Origin: Dichetophora obliterata
Taxonomy: Eukaryota > Arthropoda > Insecta > Diptera > Sciomyzidae
Assembly: GCA_963920525.1 (NCBI GenBank)
Contig: OY986438.1
Span: 53,207,753 to 53,271,752 of the forward strand
Direction: 5' to 3'
Length of the DNA stretch: 64,000 nt
Below, one piece after another: positions 22,716-33,504 of the stretch; the first letter of the stretch is position 1, and every line of letters starts with the position of its first letter. A program made the position numbers and the translations under genes. The notes under the pieces are model-generated. The model made no database searches. It was not told where the DNA came from and saw nothing but the letters and a program-made list of their open reading frames with translations.

Positions 22716-23519
22716 TTAAGTATATTGAATCATTTGATAAGATCGCTCCATCAAATACGATTTGATCCAGTTTACAAAATATTGTGGAAATCCCATTAAT
22801 TTAAGTTTAAATAAAATTAGATTATGTGGTAATTTATCAAAAGCTTTGCTAAAATCAGTATAAATACAATCGACCTGGCTACCAGAATCAATAGATTTTA
22901 AGCAGAATGTAGTGAAATCAAGGAGATTAGACACAGTGGATCTGCCAGTAACAAAACCATGCTGACGAGTTGTCATGACTTGCCCACAGTGAATTTTCAC
23001 TCGATCGTACACTATTCGTTCAAGAAGTTTAGGAATCGAAGACAATTTAGAGATAGGCCTATAAGTAGTGACGTCGTTCCTGCAACCTTTTTTGTAAATA
23101 GGACTGATATAAGATTTTTTCCAAAAAAGAGGAAAATTACTTTCATTAATTGATTTATTAAAAAGTAACGAGAGAGGCTGACACAAAACGGAGCCGCATT
23201 GTTTTAACACTGCGGCAGGAATTCCATCTGGTCCAGCGCTAAAATCCTCATCGATTGATTCAATATACTTAAAAATATCCTCTGAGGTAAAAGATATATG
23301 CCCCAAATAATCAAAATACGCTAAATCAGGATTAAAAGAATCTGAACAGAATGGTTCTTTAAAAAGATTGGCAAATAAGCCACAAATAATGGTGGAATCG
23401 TCAGTAAATCCATCCTGAAATTTGAAAGAAGAAGGAAATTCATCAGTCTTCTTCTTAACATTAATAAATCCCCAAAATTTTCTTGGATCAGACAAAATAC
23501 TCAGCTTCATATTATCCAA
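22716..23519 (-). pseudogene. LINE reverse transcriptase, fingers/palm part
   Basis: 267-codon frame. PRKFWGFIN at its start is the usual pre-RT motif. Then FSAGPDGIPAAVLK, SYISPIYKKG, YRPISKLSSIPKLLERIV, QHGFVTGRST and CIYTDFSKAFDKLPH are RT motifs 0-4, the last holding the first catalytic Asp of the palm. The frame ends at ERSYQMIQYT and continues in another frame at 22700, so the gene is frameshifted. Reverse transcribes LINE RNA at the target site in intact relatives. Confidence 0.9.
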
Positions 23520-23650
23520 ATACTCATTATATTCTCAGCTGAGCAATTCTCAAATTCCAGAAACAAACGTTTGTATGTTTCTAAGTCATTTGAGTCAAAA
23601 CTACAAACATATTTCTTCCATGCCCTATTCCTATTGTTGCGAAGAGTCTT

Positions 23651-24163
23651 TTAATCCTTTCTGTACCAAGGGTACGCAGAATTTTTCGCAAATTTGAGAC
23701 TATATGGTACAGACTGAGAAAACATGGCAAGGAGCTCCGTATAGAAATAATTTATTGAACTGTTAAGATTATTATTATTTATGTATTCTGTAATTATATT
23801 TAATTTACTATAAAGTAAATGATTCAACCCCAAAAAGTCAGCTTTTTTGAAATTGAATTCATAAACTGTGTCAACAGAGCTTGAATTTACCATATTTTCC
23901 CTATCGGATTTATACCAAATACTCAAAGGTGGATGGTAATTATCAATAGTAGTCAAAGCATGAAGTGCCTTCTGAACAATGACATTGTTACTGTCTGTAG
24001 TTAAGACTAGGTCAAGCAGCCTTTCCAGACTATTATAAATACAACTAACTTGTTGTAAGTCAGAAAATATATTGTCAACAAATATATGTTCTTGGCGTGT
24101 CTTCGAATTAGATGCACAAAAATGTGTTTCATCGTCAGAAGAATGCCATTTTAAGTCAGGCAA
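23651..24163 (-). pseudogene. LINE endonuclease C-terminal part plus linker
   Basis: 170-codon frame. Near its start the VDNIFSD and LERLLDLVLTT segments, then IDNYHPPLSIWY, match the last strands of the AP-type endonuclease of Jockey/CR1 LINEs (the 'SDH' catalytic His motif appears as IDNYHPPL). The rest is the linker to the reverse transcriptase, ending YPWYRKD, a common boundary motif (PWY/PWF) in these proteins. The first two thirds of the endonuclease are absent because the element is 5'-truncated. It is in a different frame from the RT segment downstream. Confidence 0.75.
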
Positions 24164-25415
24164 ATTAATAGAATAAACTTGCCCAAATGATTTTAGAAAC
24201 TTTTTAAGGATGGATTCTGCAGTGTATGAGGAGCTCTTGGAAAAAGTAACACCATTTATTTAGCGCCAAAACACTGTTTTGAGAGATGCAATTTCTCCAC
24301 ATGGGAGGTTATCAGCTAAAAAAGAACACTTCGTTTTCTTGCAACGGGACAAAGCTATTCCGAGTTGAGGTTGACCAGCTATATTGTGAAGTCAACACTT
24401 AGCGTCATTATAATTGAAACCTGTGAGGTTTTGACAAACGTTTTAAAAGGATTTATTAAGGTAAGTTTTCAGCTTATATAATAAATATTTATTACTATTT
24501 ATTGAGAATAACTTTATAATGAAAAAGTTAGGTAAATGTGTAAAGCTATATTAACATATAATCAGTGCCATAGCCAGGATGGCAACATGTAAGTCATTCT
24601 TATGGTCTTGAAAATATCTTTGAAATAACTTGCGTGCATTTAAAAATAAATTATCTTTTTTAATACCCGTTGATTTTTAAGTATTCCTTTTTTACAGTTA
24701 CCTCAAAAGGAATAAGAATGTATGAGTGTTGAGGAGGACTTCAATGAAAAATGGAATTTTTTAAACTGCATTGGGGCTATTGATGGAAAGCACGTAAATA
24801 TCTCGAAACCAAAGGATTCCGGTGCTTATTTTTTTAATTATAAAAAAACATACAGCATTTTACTGCTGGCCCTTGTCAATGCAAATTATGAATTCACCAT
24901 GATTGATGTTGGTCGGATGCACACGGAAGGTAAATTAAATATACCGATGCCATATATTGAAGGCTTATATAGAGAGCTTCCATTCGTTTTCGTTGCAGAT
25001 GACGCTTTTGATTTAAACGAAAATTTCAAGAAGCCATGCAGCCACACTGTTTTGAGTAAAAGTGAGGAGTATTTCAACTATCGGTTATCACGTGCAGGAA
25101 ATGTAATAGAAAATACATTTGGCATACTTGCAACACGATTCCGTATCTTGCATACTACAATTAATTTGAGTCCTGAAAAATGTACCAAAATTGTGATGGC
25201 AGTTAGTTACTTACACAATTTTTTAAGTTTTATTTACGTAGCACGGATATCCACCAAAACAAAGCGGCTTCCGGTGAAAGTGATAGTGGAAAGAGTAGCA
25301 ACTCTAAAAATATTGCAAAAAATTTTCGAAATAACTTTTGCGAATATTTTAATACTTGCGGATCGCTTACTCGGCAAAAATAGTTTGTTCATTTCAATTT
25401 TTCGTTGAACCCAAA

Positions 25416-25478
25416 CAGTCCTTTTCAGGATATTTATAATCCAATCAAAAAGACCAATCGGTCCTTTTCAAGACCACA
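25416..25478 (+). promoter_or_regulatory. Two histone-type 3' stem-loop look-alikes
   Basis: TCCTTTTCAGGA at 25419-25430 and GGTCCTTTTCAAGACC at 25460-25475, followed by ACA. Metazoan replication-dependent histone mRNAs end in GGYYCTTTTCAGRRCC followed by ACCA. The second copy differs from a full 6-bp stem by one pair. They lie just after the Harbinger stop codon, with no histone coding upstream. Could be chance or captured sequence. Confidence 0.4.
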
Positions 25479-25479
25479 A

Positions 25480-27005
25480 TTTTCTGGTATACCAAGAGAT
25501 TAGAAATTTTTTCCAATAAGTGTAGTGCACTTAAATATAATAAAACCCCTTACTCGGGGTTAAATCTGCATGGAAACGTTTTAATAGTATTAAAACAAAA
25601 TAAATATTTTCGTTGAACCTTACTGAATACTTATTATTAATCTTTAAAAAAGGTGTTCACGTTCTCCAGCTTTCTCAAATTTTAAAATTTCAGGTCTAGT
25701 CTGATAAAAGCCAGACGATGGGTTTTTGAAAATGATGAATATCTTTTTATATATATTTGTAATAAGATTAACTAGAATTTTTTAATTCTTACTAAATTAT
25801 TATAATTTATACTATATCAAAAGAAGCCTGATAAAAGCGTATTTTTGATCAGGTTATCGATATGAGCCAACCTGATGTTGGTGAGGAGACGATGCGTGGT
25901 AAGTTCTGCCGTTTCAACTCTGAGAAAGCCGAATTTAAATTGAACTTTTTTATAATAAATCCATATTAAAAATAAAAATATGCAAAATTTTATGACCATC
26001 ATTGAGATTATTTTTATTTAACAACACAAGTTTTGTATAAATGAAATTATATGTAATATACAAAAAATAAGCACTTACATTTAGTATTAACCATTTTGGA
26101 AACGCCCATATGCAGAAAATAAAAAAAAACTATTTCAAATTCATGGTTTCTTCTTTATAAGTAAATATCTCAGTCACTTTTTAATGAAATTAAATAAATT
26201 AAAATAAAAAGTTCGGACTTAATTATCTTTTTACACTTTTTATATAATAGAAATTCAGATTTATTTCATATTAGAAACTTATATTTTTTTAGATGTTAAA
26301 TTAATTAAAATAAAATTAATAGTTATATATAAAATTACAGTATTCAGTTAATATTTTTTCATATTTTATTCAAAGTTTTGGAACAAGTTTAGGTAATGAA
26401 ATTTCTAGAATTTCAGATTGCCAATAATTCCTAAATTATACGGATATCAAGATTGTTATCATTTCAAAAAGATACTCGTTATGATCTTTTTAATAGTAAA
26501 TAATAATATCGAACTTGATAGTTTTAAAGTTGTAGCATGTTTTTAAAATATACCATTTTTAAGTGTTTCTGATATTGCGTATTTTTGTAATCAAGAAAAT
26601 TGAAATGTTATTTTTACAAAAAATTCTACAAGTCTTAAATTGTATAAGTAAAAGTAAAAAATATATTATTATCAGGCAGGATCTGCATTTCATTTCCGAG
26701 TGGAAGTGAAATTGAATCATAATTGACTTCGATATTTGGTGGTGTAAATATCAGAGACCGTACTAAGCATGCATTTTATTATAAAAACCACAAAGTAACA
26801 ATTACCTTTTGACTTTTTAAATTTTGAGAAATAAATAATAACACGTTTAATAAAAATAGGGGAAAAAATATTTGCGCGTGGGCCGTAAACTACACTTATG
26901 AGAATTTTTAAGTTAGTATCTTATTAAAATTACCTGCTGAGTGTATAATATTTTTAGTTTTGTCTTATTATATCGAAGAGGCTTAAATCCAAAAAATATC
27001 ATTAA
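25480..27005. other. Harbinger inner non-coding sequence
   Basis: AT-rich. Holds a small perfect hairpin AACCCC-ttactc-GGGGTT at about 25545-25562 and a second copy of TTCGTTGAACC (25610) also seen at 25401. Otherwise I see nothing. Confidence 0.5.
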
Positions 27006-27009
27006 CAAG

Positions 27010-27396
27010 ATGCCACTTTATGTTCTTACCATTTCAATATCAGGATCAACATTTTCTTCCTCCAAAATAATAGAATTAAGAATTAAGGAAATCTAATTGG
27101 AAAAAGTGCCTGAAGTTAGGTTCATAAACTGTCTCAAGAAGACCAGGATCTTTCGCTGCTATGAACTTTTTTTTAACTTCCGACGATAGCTATGCAGTTC
27201 GAAAACAATTAATTTTTTTTACAGTGTCTACCGATGCTTTTGAATATTTTACATGTAGTTTTTTCAGTGAAACTAAATACGCACTATTTTTCAATTGTCA
27301 GTTTTTATGCTTTTCGGATTTTATTTGCCAGTGTTCTAGATATCTCCGATAAATTTCTATGAAATCATTACAAAAACATTCTTCCACTTCTTTCAT
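27010..27396 (-). pseudogene. MADF-domain protein of the Harbinger element, broken
   Basis: On - from ATG 27396. CNDFIEIYRRYLEHWQIKS, then in order VDTVKKKINCFRT and AKDPGLLETVYEP with FFQLDFLN match the MADF (Myb/SANT-like) DNA-binding domain that PIF/Harbinger transposons encode as their second protein, needed in intact relatives to bring the transposase to the ends. In-frame stops occur after KSEKHKN, after CFRTA and at the end of the domain. It faces the transposase (convergent), as usual for the superfamily. Recognised by motif order; the reading has several frame breaks. Confidence 0.7.
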
Positions 27397-27614
27397 TTTG
27401 CAGCGATGTGTTCTAGTTGAAAATTTGATTCAATTGACAAAATCGTTCGTCAAATCAACAGAAAAATCAAAAAATTTTGATTTTCATCAAACGATTTCAC
27501 CAACGATTTGATGATTGTTTACACTCGTCATATCGCCATTAAATCCATACAAATTCTTGTGGTCAAATCATTTGATATGCGATTTGACCAGTGTGAACAC
27601 CGCTATGGGAATCA

Positions 27615-28165
27615 GTCCTAAGCAGTGTTGCCGTTTGGAAAATTTATAGATACTTTGTAAGCCTCAGTGTAAAATTAAATACGTTTTTAAAAAAATAATT
27701 TTTAATATGAATATATGTTTTTATTTGCAAAAATATAAAAAAAATAGACAGTTCCTTAAATTCGAAAAAAACGTTAAGAAAAATTATAGCAATGAGATAT
27801 TTTTGAAGAGTACTTTCTTATCAAAAAATGCATTAAAGCAACATCTTTACGAATAACTTTCAAATTTTGTGATAAATATTTTAAGTCTGCCTCGTTCCTC
27901 AGCTGCTGCTGAACGTATGCTTTCTGATTTAAAACTATCTATAAATGATAAGACTATTAGATTTTATTTGCGAATGGGTAAAGGTATATTATTTTGCTAA
28001 ATGCTTAAAAACGAATAATTTTGAACTTTTAAATTTAATATAAATAAGGGACAATATCAACCCATTTAATTTATGTTACACTAAACTGAATAAACTATTA
28101 AATTCCTTTTTTATGTATTTATAAACTATTTTGTATCGTGGCTGTTAAATAATAATTATTAATCG
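27615..28165. other. Unassigned AT-rich sequence with a possible hAT tail
   Basis: On + near 27880-27960 the reading SLPRSSAAAERMLSDLKL, in broken frame, resembles the 'P.SsA.vER.FS..k...' C-terminal dimerisation motif of hAT transposases. Only about 80 bp supports this. Confidence 0.35.
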
Positions 28166-28169
28166 TATT

Positions 28170-28965
28170 CATTAGTAATTCGATTATTTTTTTAAAAAAT
28201 TTGAAATAATTAATTAAATACAATTCTTTTCTATTTGTAATCGTAACATTATAATAACGATTACATATAATAAAAAAAATATGATTACTTCAGATTACGA
28301 AAATAATCAAATATAATTAAGAGTAATCAAAAAAAATAATCCGACTACTTTTAGAAATTATTTTTGATTCTTGTTGATTTTTTCAAAAATTTCAGTCTAA
28401 GGACTGAAGGACTTTAACCTAGCTTCTATTGATCAATTGTATTGTGCGTGCTATTAAATGTTTGATCACAATTGACCAAGAACTGGACACGTGTTTTATG
28501 CCGACTCCGAACGGCTTATGTTCTCAAGAAGCTTTACATGGCAGTTTTTACTCTCTGTGGTTTGCCATTGTCTGCAGAGAGGTGACGACCGTACAGAAAC
28601 ATTACTTCAATTCAAAAAACTTTCTGTCTGAGCTGGAATTGAACCCGGGCTACCGCGGTTCTTTAGCTTAGGGGCCACGCACTCTATCCACTAGGCCACG
28701 GTCGCCACCCGTACTTTAGACTACAATTCTTAAAATAATCAAAAAGAATCAAAAATAATTTCTAAAAGTGGTCGGATTATTTTTTCTTGACTAGTTTTGA
28801 TTTTTATTTTTTTTATTTTCGTTTTACTTGATGTAACCGTAATAATTTTTTTGATTATTTGTAATCGTAAGCAATTACCAATCAAAAATATCTCCTTCAA
28901 GAATTAAATAAAGATTATAATTCTTTTTAAAATATAATCTAATTGATTACCAATCCTAGTCTCAA
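28170..28965. mobile_element. Foldback element with a SINE in its loop
   Basis: Left arm 28170-28382 and right arm 28736-28965 are imperfect reverse complements; best kept are AATAATCCGACTACTTTTAG on the left and CTAAAAGTGGTCGGATTATT on the right, then 'gtaatcg' blocks outward. The SINE at 28397-28710 fills the loop. AT-rich, non-coding. Confidence 0.75.
28397..28710 (-). mobile_element. tRNA-derived SINE, copy 1
   Basis: On -, the 5' end reads GTGGCGACCGTGGCCTAGTG then GATAGAGTGC, an A box (TGGCCTAGTGG), and 40 bp on CCCGGGTTCAATTCC, a perfect B box (GGTTCAATTCC). The body (~220 bp) follows to about 28400. Copy 2 at 35170-35480 matches over the whole length in the same orientation at roughly 85-90% by eye. 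SINEs use pol III from these boxes and a partner LINE for insertion; I cannot identify the partner. The + frame of 80 codons across it is spurious. Confidence 0.85.
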
Positions 28966-30335
28966 TTTTACAGCTCTGTTTTGTATATTGTTTTTTTCTA
29001 TAAATATAATACTCTAATACTTTTCTATAAAAATAATTAATGAAATAAACATAATTTATATAAAATATAAAAATAACACAAAATATAACAGGCTGAATAA
29101 CTCAAATGTACATATGGTCCTTGTTGAGGCGATCTAGAATTTTCATGACATCTTTTTTTATATTTTAAAAGTATAGTTTTTCGAGAATATACTGTTTAAT
29201 TTTTTTAAGGATACTGACGTTATATCCGCTTCTACAGCCATTTTAGCAGGTATCGAGCGCACAGAACAAATATCCATACTCACTTTCTTTACACTCATTT
29301 ATCTCAAAACAACTTTTTTCGGCCATGTGTTGTAGCAAAAACAAGAAATATTTACTCGAATCATCTGAAATTTTGATATCACATCACTGATTATCGCTGT
29401 AAAAATTTAAAAAAATCGTATATTTTACACTGAATAGCCAATAAAAAATCCCATTTTTAGAACTTAAATTTCAAATCACGTCATTCTGCCAATTGTCGTT
29501 ATTTTTTATAGTCCCGGCCATAGCTGAACTCATAGCAATTAATAATTTTCTTGGTTTTAATTTTTAGGATAAATGAAATAGTAAAAATCAACAACATTGC
29601 ACAAAATCAACAAAAAAAATTTTTATTATTTTTCAATATACCTTAAAAGTTTAAATGTCGTTGTTCATTATTTTAATTTTTAAAAAAATAAATCTTAAAA
29701 ATACCTCAAATTTTCAAGCACTGGCTTAATATAATTATTTATTATTTTATATAAGTACATGTTTTGTTACTTATTATTACATATTAATAAATGTATTTGT
29801 TAGTCTTTAAATAAAATAAATACTTTTATTATTAATTTTACAAAATTGGGTTTCATTATTTTAAAAATTTTAAATTTTATTTTTGTGCTCAAAAAATTTA
29901 ATATATTGTTGATTTTTGGATGTTAATACCTACTACTTTTTTCTGAAGTGGATACATTTGGATACGGCAACACTGATCTGAGGTAAACTCACATACACAA
30001 TAAATGAGTTTCAGCAAAGCACATAAAACAAACCGAAATCATATGTTTTTACATCACAAAATTTAAATTTCCTATCTCTTTATCTCTGGTAGTCGATACG
30101 GTGTCATAAAGCGTGTTTGTGCCAGTTGTTGCAGTTTTACCCTGGAAAGTGTATATTTTACTTAACATATTTTATTTCTTCCAGTTATTGAAGTAATAAA
30201 TACAAAGATTTAATAATAATGATAAATGTTTGATATCTTCAACTGAGACTCATAGCTTAAACACATACATGTTAGATATCATTTTTGGTTTTCATTTAAG
30301 AAGTAATAATTACAAATTTTTTTTAAGAAGTGGTT
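28966..30335. other. Unassigned AT-rich sequence
   Basis: No coding similarity, element ends or clear repeats recognised in 1.4 kb. Confidence 0.5.
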
Positions 30336-30339
30336 AGAT

Positions 30340-30368
30340 TATTTATTTATTTATTTATTTATTTATTC
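30340..30368 (+). repeat. (ATTT)n microsatellite
   Basis: Seven consecutive ATTT units. Confidence 0.95.
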
Positions 30369-30514
30369 ATCATCAATAGAGTAAATACTCTGGCAGACTA
30401 CTTTAATTTACTATTATATAACTTATTCTAACAGGTTTGCATAACTAAATTATTCTAACCAGGTTTTGCTTAACTTAACAGTTTTTGTTATGTATTCTTG
30501 GTTATTATAAATAT

Positions 30515-30890
30515 TAAATATAAATATAAATATTAAAGACACTGTGCAAAATTTGAAGTCATTAAATTAGTTTTTGTGAAATTTAAAGAGATTTTACCGT
30601 TTAGGGTAAGTCACTTTGTATGGAAGGCAGGCGTGGTTTTCATCCGATTCATCATTTTCGAACTTGACCTCCATTTTTTAATAAAAAGGTTATATTTAGA
30701 ATTTCGTTACGATAGCTTAAAAATTAAGGCTGTTATCGTGACCACATGGCTAAATCGACTCAGGAGGTTATGCTGATCAAGAATATATATACTTTTCCAT
30801 ACCGGCCACGCCTCCTTATCGGCGTTACAAACGGAGTGGCAAAGTTAATATACCCCTATTACGTTTTTTAAACTTGGGGTATAAATATCA
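30515..30890 (-). mobile_element. DINE-like dispersed repeat, copy 1
   Basis: On - it opens with the hairpin ATACCCC...GGGGTAT (near 30845-30887), then 'aactttg.cactccgtttgtaacg', 'aggcgtggccggtatgg', 'ttcttgatcagcat' and 'gagtcgatttagccatgt'. The same order is found at 41480-42230 (+), 37950-38180 (+) and 50640-50765 (-). The phrase 'gatcagcatcac...gagtcgatttagccatgtc' is widespread in fly genomes, and I associate it with DINE-1/INE-1-type non-autonomous elements; that name is from memory and unverified. Confidence 0.65.
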
Positions 30891-31675
30891 TAACGTTTCT
30901 TATTAAATAAACTTATTAAATCATTTAAGTATTTAAAAATTTAGAAAATATCTATAATTAAGGTCCGTAACGGTTATGATTATTATTAAAAAAAAATCAT
31001 AATACCATAATCTTATTAATTCTGTGTCGATAAGCAATAATAGCTTAAGTCTGATTTCAAAGTTTTGAGAAATCTTGCTTCAAAGTTTTTAATCGTCATA
31101 TAAGTTATACGAAAAGGTCTTTTGTTTTTGTGTCATAACTTTCGCTAGAGTCAAGCTAAAAGCTACAGATTTTGTGTGTTTGTAAAGCTATATGCGTGGA
31201 ACACATCTACATCAATAACTCAGTTCTGTTTTAAGTCGACTTAAGCCATTATTGCTTATGAACACAGAATTATTTATTAAATTTAAAAAATTCCATGTTA
31301 TTTTTTGATTTAATTTTTTCGGTCTGATTTAATCAGGTGATGCATATCTTTTCAATCATAAAATTAACAAGTTTTTCCTCTAAAAATACAAAATGGGATT
31401 TCAGAATTCGACTTTTTCTTCGAGGTATTGTTGAATTTTTACCTTGTATTCTTCTTTGTACATTACAACTGTAACTTTTGTCTGCATTAGTAATTATAAT
31501 TTCGTCTTAGTGTTGTCTTATAAACTTTTGAGTGTTTTTAAATATTTTAAGTATGAATAAGGATTGGATTTTTATTTTAAAAATAAAAAACATGTATGCA
31601 ATTGTTTTTGCTAAAACGCAGAAATTAAGACAAAGAGTTACTAACGGCCCCTGCTTTTAATACAGCTTAATGCTA
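30891..31675. other. Unassigned AT-rich sequence
   Basis: Nothing recognised. Confidence 0.5.
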
Positions 31676-31679
31676 TTAT

Positions 31680-31790
31680 TTTTAAATTCGGGCATTTCGG
31701 GATCCCGAAAAATCCCGGGATTTTGGGATCATGAATTTCAAATCTCAAAATTCCGGGATTTTTCAAAACCCTTTGGGATTGAAAGCCCTA
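31680..31790. repeat. GGGATTTT/AATCCC-rich short repeat
   Basis: Overlapping copies of TTCGGGATCCCGAAA, AATCCCGGGATTTTGGGATC and AAATTCCGGGATTTTT. A related patch is at 59715-59795. Confidence 0.8.
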
Positions 31791-33300
31791 GCCACTAAAT
31801 TGTCCATGGTGTCAGTCCTCTGGCTATACATTTCCCCCTTGGGGCTTCTTGGGACTTCTTAAAAGAATTAATTTATCTTCTGCCCATAATATTATACATA
31901 CATCGCAAAGTTGTGAGTTATTTAATGCTAATTCAAATACATAATTTTTGCTCTGGGGACACTGAGAATACATTTAACATATATTGACTAAATACTGTAT
32001 AAAACTAAATTCTACGTTTTCTATTTAGAAACTGTGTCTTTTCTGTGTTTCTTTTTATTATTTATAAATGAAGATATAATTCGTAAAGACGTCAACGATA
32101 CCAATTGGCATAAATTCAAAGCTTAGCAAGCTTTCAAGAGGTTTCCACACTACTTGTGAGCACTGTTGCCAGTTTGGTAAAACATTACCATTTTTGGTAG
32201 AAACTTTGTTACTTGGTTAATGGCATTCTTTACAGTTTTGGTAAATTTTTTTTATAAGCAATTTTTTTTTAAAACTTTTAGATTTTGAATAAATACATAC
32301 ATAAGTATGGGTATTCCATACAATATTTTACACCAAATTTTTTTTCCATAAATTTTTTTATGGTTCATTACAGGGCCATATCCTAGATTTATCTAAGGGG
32401 GGTTTTAATGAACATATTTTTATTTGATATTAAAAAATTAAAATACACAAGTTTTTGTTTCATATCCTTTTCATGGTGTTTTTTATATATTATGTATGTA
32501 GTTAAATTATTAAGCTGCCTCAACTTCTATTAGAAAAAAGATCCATTTGTACCTTTTAAAAAATTGGTCAAAATTGAAATAACTTCATTATTTCTAATTC
32601 AATCCTTACTTTCAAGATATCGTTGGAAAGTTTTTGAGTGATTGCATTCATGGCCAGAATTTCTAAAATTGAAACATATTAAAACTCAAGTATTAATAAA
32701 CATTAATACTCAAGTATCGATAACATAAAACATTAAGTTATTTGAATTTTGAAAGGTTTTGTATAGAAATAAAATAAGTCTTCTTTTTTTGCAAATTCTT
32801 CCAATACATCCTGCTCTGTTACAGTGCGATCACTGAGTATGCTGAGTAATAAAATTTTAGAGACATAAAACTTTTACATAAACTACAAAAATCTTTAAAC
32901 CTAAAATTTCACAAAATATCTTAAACGATTGACTTAAAACTTTTCCTCGGGTCAGAATTCTGAAAAATGTAAGTCTAATTTGTATAACTCTTCAGTTACT
33001 TCAAACATTCCTCAAAAATGAAACCAGGTTTACTCATATTTTTAATTCGAACATTCAGACGTACATTGTGTTGCTCTTCCAAAGCAGCGGTAAAACATTT
33101 TTTAAAAAGTTTTTTTGATAGAGAGAATTTATCGTGTTTTATGCCAACTACTCAACACAAATTCAAAGTAAATATATCAGTGGTGTTGGCTTTATGTTTT
33201 TCTTAAAAATAAATGAAATAATGTAATTCATTAAAAAAATGTCAAACTTAAGTGTTTGTGAAATATTGTTGTGTGGTGCCAGCCGTGTTTTCAAAATAAA
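31791..33300. other. Unassigned AT-rich sequence
   Basis: About 1.5 kb. 'gttgccagtttggtaaaacattaccatttttggtag' style repeats of TTTTGGTA occur near 32170-32250. No gene recognised. Confidence 0.5.
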
Positions 33301-33341
33301 ATGTTTCACCCCACAAACTCCGTTTTAATGCGTATTTAGTA

Positions 33342-33503
33342 TTTTTGTGTGTGTTTAATGCGTTTTTATTGGTTTTTTGGCATTTTTCAATTCATTGCAA
33401 CAAATGTGACCAGCCATATCTCTTGAAATGCGTCGACATGGGCAACCGTGACTACTACACCTGTCGAAACTGCAACTCTAGCCTCGATATTAGCGATGAA
33501 TAA
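33342..33503 (+). CDS. Candidate terminal exon with a C-terminal zinc ribbon
   Basis: From 33396 the frame reads C-N-K-C, 12 residues, C, then YYTCRNCNSSLDISDE and TAA at 33501-33503. The paired CxxC motifs (CNKC and CRNC) about 26 residues apart are a zinc-ribbon pattern. AATAAA begins at 33502, overlapping the stop codon, as a polyadenylation signal would. Base composition is clearly richer in G+C from 33410 to 33500 than in surrounding DNA. The frame is open back to about 33307 with a hydrophobic run (FLLVFWHF); a possible splice acceptor TATTTAG ends at 33339. No start codon of good context or upstream exon is evident. I do not recognise the protein; it may be a host gene's last exon or a fragment of an unidentified element. 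Confidence 0.4.
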   Translation, partial: FLCVFNAFLLVFWHFSIHCNKCDQPYLLKCVDMGNRDYYTCRNCNSSLDISDE

Positions 33504-33504
33504 T

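Larger units (their letters stand above)
21606..24178 (-). mobile_element. 5'-truncated non-LTR retrotransposon (Jockey/CR1 group) inside the Harbinger gene
   Basis: Runs on - from about 24178 to about 21606. It starts inside the endonuclease domain (tail motifs LLDLVLTT, IDNYHPPL), continues through a complete-looking reverse transcriptase region and a C-terminal ERRKSADIVYLHQLI... block, and ends in a ~230 bp 3' UTR. The host gene reads LLKQLTC to its left and TCPNDF to its right, which brackets the insertion. Candidate target copies 'actcacatgcaa'/'aacttgcccaa' are imperfect. Confidence 0.85.
21450..25383 (+). pseudogene. Harbinger (HARBI1-like) DDE transposase, broken
   Basis: Split in pieces. 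N-terminal part from ATG 21450 reads KKRLWVKEWDQERPKYTHTR then LLKQLTC, the conserved start of HARBI1-type proteins. A LINE interrupts at about 21606-24178, after which the frame resumes PNDFRNFLRMDSAVYEELLE. In-frame TAG (about 24262) and a small frame change follow. A phase-0 intron with AAG|GTAAGT at 24461 and TTTTTTACAG ending 24697 precedes the DDE domain: CIGAIDGKHV (first Asp), FVFVADDAFDL (second Asp), NVIENTFGIL (Glu). One in-frame TAA lies at about 24713. A frameshift near 25255 moves the C-terminus (NNFCEYFNTCGSLTRQK-stop, 25383) to another frame. Catalytic residues remain, but at least four lesions prevent expression. Confidence 0.9.
21326..27608 (+). mobile_element. PIF/Harbinger transposon, dead, with nested LINE
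   Basis: TIRs: CCATAGGGGCTGTTCACA at the left and the reverse complement of TGTGAACACCGCTATGG at the right; similarity extends ~60 bp inward through 'caaatcgtttgaccacaagag' versus its inverted form near 27560. AATCA occurs at both outer flanks (21319-21324, 27610-27614), but a clean 3-bp TSD is not evident. It contains both genes expected of this superfamily: a DDE nuclease transposase on + (21450-25383) and a MADF-like gene on - near the right end (27010-27396). Without the 2.6 kb LINE it would be about 3.7 kb. Confidence 0.85.

Noticed and set aside
28429..28671. 80-codon frame across the SINE
   Set aside because: It is inside a pol III SINE on the other strand; the second copy breaks the frame.
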